In this document: positions 18,875 through 26,632 of the stretch, in pieces
How positions within the stretch are numbered: the first letter of the stretch is position 1
Layout of the letters: each line of letters opens with the position of its first letter
Source: Fibrobacterota bacterium
GTDB lineage: Bacteria > Fibrobacterota > Chitinivibrionia > Chitinivibrionales > Chitinispirillaceae
Length of the DNA stretch: 64,000 nucleotides
Assembly (NCBI GenBank): GCA_023412475.1
Contig: JAEYNR010000074.1
Span: 34,783-98,782 of the forward strand
Reading direction: 5' to 3'
Program-made: the position numbers and the translations under genes
Notes under the pieces: generated by a model
Told to the model about the DNA's origin: nothing
Database searches by the model: none
What the model saw: the letters and a program-made list of their open reading frames with translations, nothing else

Positions 18875-19346
18875 AACAATCTTTTTTGTTCTTCTGTTTT
18901 CTTTGAGCTCACGATCTTACACAACACACAATTATTACAGGTTTGAAATCGGCGGAGCATTCTCTCTTAGCACATTTAACAAAAGTTTTAATACCGTTCT
19001 AACCGAGAATCTGGGATATAATATAACACCAGCTATTAACATAAGTTTTTTCGGAGAGCAGCAGTACAGAAACCGCTCCTTTACCAGCAGTAATTATCTG
19101 GGAGCAGAATACCGTTTTTCCCTTCCGGGTGGCTTTCAGATTCCACTTGGCTCTATGGTAGGGTTTAAATCTTTGCATATTGGATCTTTCAGTGACGCTG
19201 CTGCGATATGGGGTATTAACACCGGGCTTTATTATCAGCTTTCGGAAAAAGTACAGATAAGATCAATTTATCGGGGAAAACTGTATTTTTATGATATGAA
19301 TATCTGGGGAAATGACCTGTTACTGGGCTTCAGTTTTTTATTTTAA
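18864..19346 (+). CDS. Small outer-membrane beta-barrel protein
   Basis: 160 residues from an ATG that overlaps the end of the upstream glycosidase. A signal peptide (TIFFVLLFSLSSRS) is followed by about eight amphipathic strands such as YRFEIGGAFSLST, YLGAEYRFSLPGG and a terminal LLLGFSFLF, with the typical aromatic C-terminal residue of outer-membrane barrels. An earlier ATG at 18798 in the same frame would give a non-secreted leader and is less likely. No family is recognised. Coupling to the GH113-like gene suggests a shared role, for example glycan handling at the outer membrane (inference). Confidence 0.65.
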   Translation: MTGKTIFFVLLFSLSSRSYTTHNYYRFEIGGAFSLSTFNKSFNTVLTENLGYNITPAINISFFGEQQYRNRSFTSSNYLGAEYRFSLPGGFQIPLGSMVGFKSLHIGSFSDAAAIWGINTGLYYQLSEKVQIRSIYRGKLYFYDMNIWGNDLLLGFSFLF

Positions 19347-19403
19347 AGCAGCACCTGCAGTAAATACTTCCGGCCGGAAACGCTTCGCTTTTTTGGAGAG
19401 AAC

Positions 19404-19450
19404 CGCACGGGGAGTTGCCCGGTGCTGAAATAATACTCCCTTACAAGGCT
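19404..19450. repeat. REP-like hairpin R3, copy 1
   Basis: GC-rich hairpin (GCACGGGG / GCCCGGTGC) followed by TAATACTCCCTTACAAGG. The same layout, a 10-12 bp GC-rich stem followed by a second small CCCTT..AGGG motif, recurs at 22586, 22660 (inverted), 53328 and 55391 (inverted). Confidence 0.5.
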
Positions 19451-19537
19451 TGGAGGCCTGGGCTATTATAAGGCCCTCTTTCAGAGCTAATAAGAATTCT
19501 TAAACCTCTGAACCCATGAACTGTGCCTGTATAATAT

Positions 19538-21031
19538 CTATCGGTTGAAAATAAAAATCCTTTGTCTTAGATTATCCAGCATATCTGTAAAGGGAATTAT
19601 TAAAGGCCCGGAAAAGAACCGCAAACAAATCACATACACTGTTCCACCACTTAGAGCAGAAGCCAACAGCACTGAAATATTGCGGATTAGTGATGTTCCG
19701 GGAACAAACCTTTGAATGATAATAATTGGTATGATCATCAACAGACTGCCGGCAAATGCCGGGTAAACCGATCGGATGTAGACTTTCTTGCGAATCCCGG
19801 TTATCCTGTAATTAACGTGTGTAAATATTGGAAAAACCACTGCTGCCCTTATAAAAAGCGCCACAGCGATACCTTCTGCTCCCCACTTTACTGCAGAAAA
19901 AATAGCCGCAACCGTGGTCAAAAGCATCAAAAGACTCCATAGTATCGAAGGTACGATTCTTTTGTTGGATATCCAGATTGTGCCCGGAAATGCCGATATA
20001 CAATAAAATATTCCCATCAGTGTTAACCAACGCATCAGAACCGCCGATTTCAGCCAAAGAGTGTTATTCTGGAAAAAACAGATGGTATTTACTATCTCCC
20101 CAGATAGCACGCTCATAGAAAACAAAACTGGAACGACTAACGAAGATACGACAAAAGTAAGTTGTGAAAAACCACTTTCTGTCCTGGACTTGTCATTCTG
20201 CAGCCTGGAAAAAATTGCCACAGTAATGCTTCCTAAAATGGCATTTATTACCAGATGCGGCAGAATGGAAATATCATAAGAAAAACTGAACAATCCCAGC
20301 ATCTTCTCATCAATCAGTTTGCCGATAATAACAAAAGGCATGCTGAACCTTAAATAATCGGCAATACGCAGAAACACCAGTCCAAAGCCCACTTTAAGAA
20401 TCTTACCCGAATTCATTAATGCATGGAAATTAATCCCTGGAACCTTGACCAAAGATGCCAGTAGAGTTAAAGCGCTCACTTCCTGAACCAAAGCACCGGT
20501 AAGCAGCGACCAGGTACCATAACCCTTGACTGCCATAATAACCATCAGTGACGAGGATACCACTGCTGAAGACGCTTCTATGGAAGCCAGTGCTCCAAAG
20601 CGCATCTGCTTCTGAAGAAGTGCTCTTGGAACAGAACACACTGAAGAGACCGGAACTATCAACGATCCAACCCTCAGTAAATTTACCAATTCAGAATTAT
20701 TAAAAAATGATGCTATAAGCGGAGCTATGCAATAGATGATTAAATAAAGCAGGACCCCCCAGATCACACTCGCCGTAAAACAACCTGCAACCTCCTCCCT
20801 GTTTATATCCTGCTTCTGTACAATCGCAGTGGTAAGCCCCATCTCATTAATCAGACTGGCCATGCCCACAAAAAGAGTCACATATCGCATCAGACCAAAA
20901 TCGGAAGGCAGCAAAAGGTTGATCAATAAAATCTGCGTTCCATATTGAAGCGAATAGCGGACCGTTTTACCCAGAAATACATAAGCACTGGAACGGCTAA
21001 GCTGAGATCGAAGGGATTTATTCTGCTGCAT
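19538..21031 (-). CDS. Polysaccharide flippase of the Wzx/MOP family
   Basis: 497 residues from an ATG (a TTG one codon earlier is also in frame). It has about 12-14 hydrophobic helices spread over the whole length, an early LRSQLSRSSAYVFLGKTVRYSLQY block and a VQKQDINREEVAGCFTAS segment, typical of the polysaccharide biosynthesis/Wzx-WzxC branch of the MOP exporter superfamily. Such proteins flip lipid-linked oligosaccharides across the inner membrane. No glycosyltransferase cluster is adjacent, only glycosidase genes on one side and unknown secreted proteins on the other, so the substrate cannot be read from context. Confidence 0.85.
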   Translation of the reverse strand: MQQNKSLRSQLSRSSAYVFLGKTVRYSLQYGTQILLINLLLPSDFGLMRYVTLFVGMASLINEMGLTTAIVQKQDINREEVAGCFTASVIWGVLLYLIIYCIAPLIASFFNNSELVNLLRVGSLIVPVSSVCSVPRALLQKQMRFGALASIEASSAVVSSSLMVIMAVKGYGTWSLLTGALVQEVSALTLLASLVKVPGINFHALMNSGKILKVGFGLVFLRIADYLRFSMPFVIIGKLIDEKMLGLFSFSYDISILPHLVINAILGSITVAIFSRLQNDKSRTESGFSQLTFVVSSLVVPVLFSMSVLSGEIVNTICFFQNNTLWLKSAVLMRWLTLMGIFYCISAFPGTIWISNKRIVPSILWSLLMLLTTVAAIFSAVKWGAEGIAVALFIRAAVVFPIFTHVNYRITGIRKKVYIRSVYPAFAGSLLMIIPIIIIQRFVPGTSLIRNISVLLASALSGGTVYVICLRFFSGPLIIPFTDMLDNLRQRIFIFNR

Positions 21032-21122
21032 CAATTCGTGAGTTCCATATTATCGACCCATTGTTATGAATCGATAAATATACATTTGTGGAAAGTCTGC
21101 GAAGCTCCCTGTGAAAGGGCAT

Positions 21123-21821
21123 CTAAAGCCCCTTCATTCTCAACTGATCCATCCTCTCCCTTACACTCTTCTCCAGTTTCAGAGATGAAAGAGAAAGGGT
21201 ATAATCAAAACGTTTGTCTGAAGCGGAAATATTGATTGAAAAAATCACCCTTGTCTTGGGGAAATCCCATCTTGCATAGGCTGCAGTGTTTATTTTGAGG
21301 TAGTAATCGTAAGGATGATATCTTAGATTCCATCTCTCTTTTTTGACATAAGAGTCCAATTTTACAAATATCAATCTGGGATCAAGCCCCTTAAATACCG
21401 GAGCCTTCATCCCGTATTTTTTTTCCAGCAAATCGTAGATATCGTGAACAAACACCAGCGTGCGGCTTCTGATTGCCATGTAATACTCATTTACACTGCG
21501 AAACACATTGTAATTAAAATCATAATATTTCAGATCTTCAAAATCAAAAACTGCAGTTGCCTGAAAAAAGCTGTCCTCATGAAAATAGTACTTTACCGTT
21601 GCTTTTTTTCCGGCTATCTCTGCATTTGTTCTATAAACAGTTATCTTAAGATCTGCAGGGAAACTTGCCGCTGAAGGATCATTTATCCATTGACTGGGAT
21701 TAATTATCGCCCTTACCTGCTGCTGTGAAGATCCCCATGGCGCATCATTGAACCCGCCCGGATCTGTAGCCCCAAGAGCTATCAGTGGGTAAAATATTAA
21801 CAGAAACAGCCCTGGTTTCAT
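21123..21821 (-). CDS. Secreted protein of unknown function
   Basis: 232 residues with a clear Sec signal peptide (GLFLLIFYPLIALGATD). The mature protein starts with FNDAPWGSSQQQVRAII, resembling the 'F...PWG.s..e' opening common to small periplasmic proteins that fold into repeated alpha-beta units, and later has an aromatic-rich stretch (YYDFNYNVF, YHPYDYYL). No enzyme motif is seen. The start lies 2 bp after the stop of the upstream lipoprotein gene, so the two form one transcription unit and may work together. Confidence 0.65.
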   Translation of the reverse strand: MKPGLFLLIFYPLIALGATDPGGFNDAPWGSSQQQVRAIINPSQWINDPSAASFPADLKITVYRTNAEIAGKKATVKYYFHEDSFFQATAVFDFEDLKYYDFNYNVFRSVNEYYMAIRSRTLVFVHDIYDLLEKKYGMKAPVFKGLDPRLIFVKLDSYVKKERWNLRYHPYDYYLKINTAAYARWDFPKTRVIFSINISASDKRFDYTLSLSSLKLEKSVRERMDQLRMKGL

Positions 21822-21823
21822 AT

Positions 21824-22345
21824 CTATTGGATAACCCCCTGAATTTTTCCTTCCCTTATCTCCAGAGTTTCACCATAAGTTCCAGACACCGGCGGACACC
21901 TTACATATATATTATCAATCAGTATCGAGTCCCATGCGACTGTCTGCATCTGCATCTTTGCCACCGAACGGCCAAAGAGTGTGTCAGCCGGACTAACAGT
22001 GTAGGAAGAGTTTTTCTCATGATAGCGGGCCATGTGAAATAATATCCTGCCGATTCCAAGTAGCTGGCCATCACCCGGATAAATGTGAAGCCTGAAAAAA
22101 TCACCATCCCTGATATTATTTACCTCCCGAAAATCCTCTGAATAAAAATAGATCCCCAGTGTATCACCATTATACTTGCATTGATTTTTCCAGTGGCAGT
22201 TGCCGCTTAAATTCATGTAATCACCATTTATATACCCACTAAACACCACCACCGGCTCGCATCTTTCAGTTAAAACCACCTCAGAGCAGTGTATCAACAA
22301 TCCCACTGTAACGCTGAAAAGTCCAGAAAGAGCAAACTTGTTCAT
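21824..22345 (-). CDS. Putative lipoprotein of unknown function
   Basis: About 173 residues when started at the ATG at 22345, giving MNKFALSGLFSVTVGLLIHC, a lipoprotein signal with the cysteine at residue 20. A longer frame starts at 22528 but its first residues (MGYDMGYDM) are simply a translation of the tandem repeat upstream and carry no better signal. The mature part is probably beta-rich (VVFSGYINGDYMNLSGNC, IYFYSEDF). No known motif. It is coupled to the secreted protein downstream. Confidence 0.55.
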   Translation of the reverse strand: MNKFALSGLFSVTVGLLIHCSEVVLTERCEPVVVFSGYINGDYMNLSGNCHWKNQCKYNGDTLGIYFYSEDFREVNNIRDGDFFRLHIYPGDGQLLGIGRILFHMARYHEKNSSYTVSPADTLFGRSVAKMQMQTVAWDSILIDNIYVRCPPVSGTYGETLEIREGKIQGVIQ

Positions 22346-22501
22346 AATCGCTATATTCGAGCCGTTAACCAAAGCCTTCTCAGAGAAAAACAGGTAATCT
22401 ATGGGTGATTTTAGCATATTTAAAGGATTAAAGGTATAAAAAACAGTCAAAATAAGAATGGAATAAAATATCTGTTCGGAAAAAATAAGCACGAAATTCG
22501 A

Positions 22502-22583
22502 CATATCATATCCCATATCATATCCCATATCATATCCATATCCATATCCATATCCATATCCACATCCTACATCCTACATCCTA
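22502..22583. repeat. Microsatellite-like tandem repeat
   Basis: Three units of CATATCATATCC(C), then several units of CATATC with an extra C, then three units of about CTACATC. It lies 157 bp upstream of the lipoprotein start, beside an R3 hairpin. Such short repeats can vary in number by slippage. Confidence 0.85.
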
Positions 22584-22585
22584 TC

Positions 22586-22708
22586 AGCACAGGGCATTGC
22601 CCTGTGCTAAGATAATGCGCCCCTTCAGGGCTAGATAGGATAGTGTCATTTGCCTTATTCAGCCTGCAGGGCTGAGCTTCCTTAACGTAGGGCAATGTCC
22701 CACGATTA
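22586..22708. repeat. REP-like hairpins R3, inverted pair
   Basis: A perfect 10-bp stem (AGCACAGGGC, loop ATT, GCCCTGTGCT) at 22586-22608 is followed by CCCTTCAGGG. A second unit lies in the opposite orientation at 22660-22708 (CAGCCTGCAGGGCTG, then CGTAGGGCAATGTCCCACG). The whole stretch 22346-22883 holds this pair, the tandem repeat and otherwise no gene. Confidence 0.6.
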
Positions 22709-22883
22709 TGACCTGCCCCCCCCTGCCCCACAGAACCTCTGAACCCCTTAATACCCACATTTGACAGCTAACCCAAAGAAAGATCTTGATACTTGTCTGT
22801 ACGTCTCCTATTTTGAACAGACAAGTATGAGCTATGGCAAAACTCTCAGGGCTTAAATACTGTAAAAACAAACGAGGTTACCT

Positions 22884-23369
22884 ATGGGTTTATCCAGAGA
22901 TGAAATTTTAGATCTGGCATCCCGCTACACTTCTCCCAATGAAGTCAGCGATTTTCCCTTCGAAGGCGACCTGTTCTGCCTGCTCAGCCGTTCCATATCT
23001 CAAGAGGGCCAGCAGCCGGCATCCGAAAAAGATGAGTGGTCTTTTAACGGCTACGGAGTCTGTATCGGTTACACCATCGATGAAGAAGCAAAACCAAAGG
23101 GGAAATGGCTTTGGATGCATTTTGCCAGTCTTGCGGTATTCCCCCCAGTAACGCAGGTGTTAAAACTTCAACCTCCCCATGTCGTAAAAGGCTGTTTTCA
23201 GAGCGCTGATCGATCCAGTGAAATTAGAATCATTAAGATAAGCACCGGAAACGCACCAAATACGCTCGAAAATAAACTGGAACATCCAAAAGTGGAAATG
23301 GCCACACAGGAAGTTCCAAATGATAAAAAGATTATAAAATTTCGAAAAAAGAAAGATGTTACCAGATAA
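22884..23369 (+). CDS. Soluble protein of unknown function
   Basis: 161 residues, no signal peptide or membrane helix. The start ATG has GAGGT upstream. The N-terminal part begins LSRDEILDLASRYTSPNEV; the middle is Trp-rich (EWSFNGYGVCIGYTI, KGKWLWMHFASLAVF) and the C-terminus is strongly basic (KKIIKFRKKKDVTR), which could bind nucleic acid or membrane. No family is recognised. It stands alone between repeats, with an R2 repeat 10 bp after its stop. Confidence 0.6.
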   Translation: MGLSRDEILDLASRYTSPNEVSDFPFEGDLFCLLSRSISQEGQQPASEKDEWSFNGYGVCIGYTIDEEAKPKGKWLWMHFASLAVFPPVTQVLKLQPPHVVKGCFQSADRSSEIRIIKISTGNAPNTLENKLEHPKVEMATQEVPNDKKIIKFRKKKDVTR

Positions 23370-23378
23370 ATTAAAAAT

Positions 23379-23480
23379 CTTTAGTTACTTGAAACTTCTT
23401 ATCCCCCCCTGTTTAGAAATTAGAATTTTGAAATTTGTTTAGAATGTAAGAACTGTGACTTGAAGTTTTCTACTGTTTGG
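23379..23480 (-). repeat. AT-rich interspersed repeat R2, copy A
   Basis: Read on the minus strand this holds the R2 blocks in order: AGAAAACTTCAAGTCACAG, TTCTAAACAAATTTC, ATTCTAATTTCTAAACAGG and TTTCAAGTAACTAAAG. The same order recurs at 39127, 48111, 53868 and 63263. Confidence 0.75.
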
Positions 23481-24293
23481 TTAGGCTAACAGTCCACAGT
23501 TTTTGAGATTAGATAAATGAGTAATAATTACTTGCCGCAATATTAATTGGGCAGCACCTGCCCAAGCCCCTACAGCCTCATCTGCCCCGATAAAAACATT
23601 ATCCTTTCCAGAGCTTAGCCATTTCCATTAGGCGACAGGCCTGCTTCTATGATGGTGTTTTCGTTAAAAAATTGCGATCTCCAGGTTCCAGACTTTCGGT
23701 TCTGTGGTTTTTTTTTGGGTCCCGATGAGACAGTTGTGGGTTCCAAAGTGACATTTATGGGTCCCGGAGGGTCGTTATAATGATGTCTAATCTCGATTTA
23801 CTGTACCCGGACTCGATTTAATCCGAACTTCGGGACAGCTTTTTATAGCTCCAAGTACTCTTTCCAGAGTTATAATTACCCAAATTTTCCAGTAGAATAC
23901 TGCCCCCATCATCGATGAGGTAATCACTGTATGGGGTGAAATGCATTATTAATGAATCTTCTGGATAAAAGGTGGCTTTACAGCGGATGTCTATACGCTA
24001 AAAGAACGACAGTGACAATCGTCGGATTCTGGTATTAAGTTTATCGCTTCTTTAATGGTGTGGAGCGACATTTCACGGTTCGATACACTCTTAAAAAAAA
24101 TATTAGGTTAAAACGTATCCAAGAGCATAAAGCATTATAAAGATATTTTGAATAATTTATCCCATTACCGGGTTATGGAATACAGGTTTGCCGCTAAGTG
24201 CCACTCTTTTTCTGGTAATAAATTGTTGATAAAGTCTGTTTATGTTTCGCTTGCTGACAGCAGATTCGCAGAGCAGTACCATTTACACGAGGC
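23481..24293. other. Gene-poor region with decayed, possibly insertion-sequence-derived sequence
   Basis: No intact gene. An 8-bp stem (TTGGGCAG / CTGCCCAA) lies near 23548. Around 23690-23830 are phrases such as GGGTCCCGATGAGACAG, GGGTTCCAAAGTGACA and GGGTCCCGGAGGGTCG, then two copies of CTCGATTTA, which resemble the multiple end repeats of IS21-type elements. A short plus-strand frame at 24039-24137 is too small to name. Confidence 0.35.
23818..23997 (-). pseudogene. Possible gene remnant (C-terminal piece)
   Basis: An open stretch of 59 codons, bounded upstream by a stop, with protein-like composition: DIRCKATFYPEDSLIMHF, then YLIDDGGSILLENLGNYNSG. An internal ATG lies at 23946. There is no ribosome site and no family can be named. 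It may be the tail of a lost gene or chance. Confidence 0.25.
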
Positions 24294-25085
24294 TTATTCG
24301 ATCAAAGTGACATTAATACCCTGGCTCATGCCACGTCCCAGTGCAACCCGTGAGTTGTTGATCAGAAGCACGATACGGCCACCATGGTTTGTAATCACTG
24401 TACCTTCAGTGCCTGGAAGAATGCCCATATCAATTAATCTTTGGAGCATCCTGCAGCCCTGGGACAACTGTTCTTTATCAGAAACTTCAACTATGCGGAA
24501 TTTCCCTCCAGTCTCTACTTTTGATATCGGTATGCTTTTAGATGTCCCAAAACACTGCTTGCACAAACCATGGATCTGCATTTTGTGATCAAAAGCATGA
24601 AATTCATGATTTCTGGCAACCCTGATTTGCCAATCTTCAATTTCAGGAGAGAAGAATTCGATTATTTTGCCACACTTTAAGCAGTAAAAATGATCATGGT
24701 GCTCACCCAGGTGCAGATGTTCATAGCGCACCATATTATCGCCAAAAATCCGTTCGATGGCAAATCCATACTCAACAAGTAAAGCGAGGGCATCACTGAT
24801 GGCCAAATCTGAAATATTAATTTTGTGCTCATGAACAAACCTGCGAATATCCTCAAGAGTCACGTGTTGGTCGGTAGAGAAGAAAAAACCGATAAGTCTC
24901 CTTAAATCATCATCAACGGTTATTCCGTTATTTTTCAGAAATTCAAGACATTCATTGAGTATTTGCTTATGTTTGAGGCAATAAAAATTGTCGCGTCTTT
25001 TTTTTATCGTTTTAGAGTCGAATAAATCCGGAGTCAAATTTTGCGGACGGAAATGTCTGAATAGATTTTTAAAATGCAGTCTCAT
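24294..25085 (-). CDS. Fur-family repressor fused to a FeoA domain
   Basis: 263 residues, well above the 140-150 usual for Fur. Residues of about 40-185 form a Fur domain: a winged-helix part (TLEDIRRFVHEHKINIS, ISDALALLVEYGFAIERIF), the metal/dimer segment HLGEHHDHFYCLKCGKIIEF with CxxC, and HGLCKQC, a second CxxC. From about 190 a FeoA/SH3-like domain follows: LSQGCRMLQRLIDMGILPG, then VALGRGMSQGINVTLI. Fur proteins repress metal-uptake genes when metal-loaded; FeoA domains regulate ferrous iron transport or, in DtxR proteins, act as the C-terminal SH3 domain. A one-protein Fur-FeoA is unusual. No feoB lies within the window, and the gene is monocistronic. Confidence 0.85.
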   Translation of the reverse strand: MRLHFKNLFRHFRPQNLTPDLFDSKTIKKRRDNFYCLKHKQILNECLEFLKNNGITVDDDLRRLIGFFFSTDQHVTLEDIRRFVHEHKINISDLAISDALALLVEYGFAIERIFGDNMVRYEHLHLGEHHDHFYCLKCGKIIEFFSPEIEDWQIRVARNHEFHAFDHKMQIHGLCKQCFGTSKSIPISKVETGGKFRIVEVSDKEQLSQGCRMLQRLIDMGILPGTEGTVITNHGGRIVLLINNSRVALGRGMSQGINVTLIE

Positions 25086-25174
25086 TTATTCTGTATCCTT
25101 GCCTCCGCTCTCTGAAGCATCTGCAATATATTTCCAAAATTGAGGGTAATGCAAGTATCACAGGTATTACGAAG

Positions 25175-26356
25175 ATGTACAATGTTATATTAGGCAAGAA
25201 ACGGGTTAAACTTTTTTCCAAGAAGCATGAGCATATTTTGAATAGAATACTGATTTTCATTTTAACACTCAGCGTCATAATCGCAGCCGAAGTGGACAGA
25301 ATATTTCTGGTGCAGGACCGGTTTTACAGCTCTGCACTTAAATCGCTGGCCAATGCGGGAACCGCACTTCCTCTGGATCTTTTTAGCGGTCTGGTTAATC
25401 CTGCGCTCACCTTCTCCCATCATTACAATATCGTGCCACAATCACAGGGCACTGTTGCAATCGGTTATGGCAGGGACTCACTCTTTAATACTCAAATTCT
25501 GCCTGCAGGTTTCTCCTATTCAAACCAGGAAGGTTCGCTGGGGTTATTCTACCGTTTTATGAAAGGTAAAAAAGATATCCTGCAGCATGAGATGACTATC
25601 AATTTTGCAAGTCAGATTTCTTCTAAGTCCGACGACCAGGGTGCAGTTGACTTTGGCATTAATTTGCGGTTTGAGAAAATGGAATGGAAAAAGCAACCTG
25701 CTAAAGTACAGCATTTTCTACCAGCAGACTCTGGCAAATGGGTTCTGGAAAATGAATACGAAAGCAGCTTCCCGGATCAAAATTATTCGATTAGAGATAA
25801 ACGTGCATTACTTGATATAGGATTTTTTCAACCTCAAGTTATGGAAAACATGGATTTCGGACTTGTCATAAGAAATCTTCTGGGATACGTATGGAGCTAT
25901 GGTAACCCGGATACAGTTTACTATGATACACTGGCTGATTCACAGAGGCTGGACTCTGTGATGATAAAAACGTATGGTTTTACCGGTTACAAAAAGTCTA
26001 TGCGTGGATGGACAAAAGGAGTCAACCGGACGCTGACTACTGGGATAGTCTACCATGCATCAATCAGTAACGATAGAATTCTTCTTGATTTCCCGCTTGA
26101 CCTTGAGATACGGGGACTGCTCAACAAGAGTATCAAAAACCGGTACATATTCAGAGGCGGTTTGCAAGCGAATATAGCCAGACATGTGATATTGCGATTT
26201 GGTTATGCGCGGGCTCCCGGAAGACTCAAATCCAGTTGGGAGGAGATAAAAAACATCAATATTTTTACAGGTGGAGCGGGCCTGAGAATCGCCTCTTTCT
26301 CATTTGATTTCTATGTTTCTGATAATGTATTCGGTATAAACGGGGCGTTTAATTAA
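25175..26356 (+). CDS. PorV/FadL-like outer-membrane barrel protein
   Basis: 393 residues. After a basic leader the hydrophobic stretch ILIFILTLSVIIAAEV acts as signal peptide. The mature protein is beta-rich with repeated strand patterns (TVAIGYGRDSLF, SLGLFYRFMKG, VDFGINLRFEKM) and an early segment ALANAGTALPLD-like (SLANAGTALPLDLFSGLVNP) resembling the PorV/PorQ/UPF0164 opening, in which alternating glycine and small residues precede the first strand. Probable outer-membrane porin or secretion-associated barrel. It is divergent from the Fur-FeoA gene, 89 bp between the starts, so it may be one of its targets (inference). Confidence 0.6.
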   Translation: MYNVILGKKRVKLFSKKHEHILNRILIFILTLSVIIAAEVDRIFLVQDRFYSSALKSLANAGTALPLDLFSGLVNPALTFSHHYNIVPQSQGTVAIGYGRDSLFNTQILPAGFSYSNQEGSLGLFYRFMKGKKDILQHEMTINFASQISSKSDDQGAVDFGINLRFEKMEWKKQPAKVQHFLPADSGKWVLENEYESSFPDQNYSIRDKRALLDIGFFQPQVMENMDFGLVIRNLLGYVWSYGNPDTVYYDTLADSQRLDSVMIKTYGFTGYKKSMRGWTKGVNRTLTTGIVYHASISNDRILLDFPLDLEIRGLLNKSIKNRYIFRGGLQANIARHVILRFGYARAPGRLKSSWEEIKNINIFTGGAGLRIASFSFDFYVSDNVFGINGAFN

Positions 26357-26632
26357 TAAGAGGCTGTTTGGGAAAAGAAATAATGAATATCGAATGATGA
26401 AGTGAAGAAAGAAAAAGCACAGTAAGAAAATTATAAATGTTTAAAGAGAACAAAAGTTTATAACAGTTAGCCCCTGCTCCTGTTTCCTGTTTTTTCTTGT
26501 TCTTTTTTCGAATTTCGTGCTTATCCTTTGTATCAATGAGCTTTGGGGTTTTGTAACTACTGGCAGAAAAAAATTTTGTTAATCCCCCTTATTATGGGAG
26601 CCACTTTCCAGCAGTGGATTTTGCCCCCCACT

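Noticed and set aside
26357..26632. Short plus-strand frames after the barrel gene
   Set aside because: They are in R2-like AT-rich sequence and have no ribosome site.
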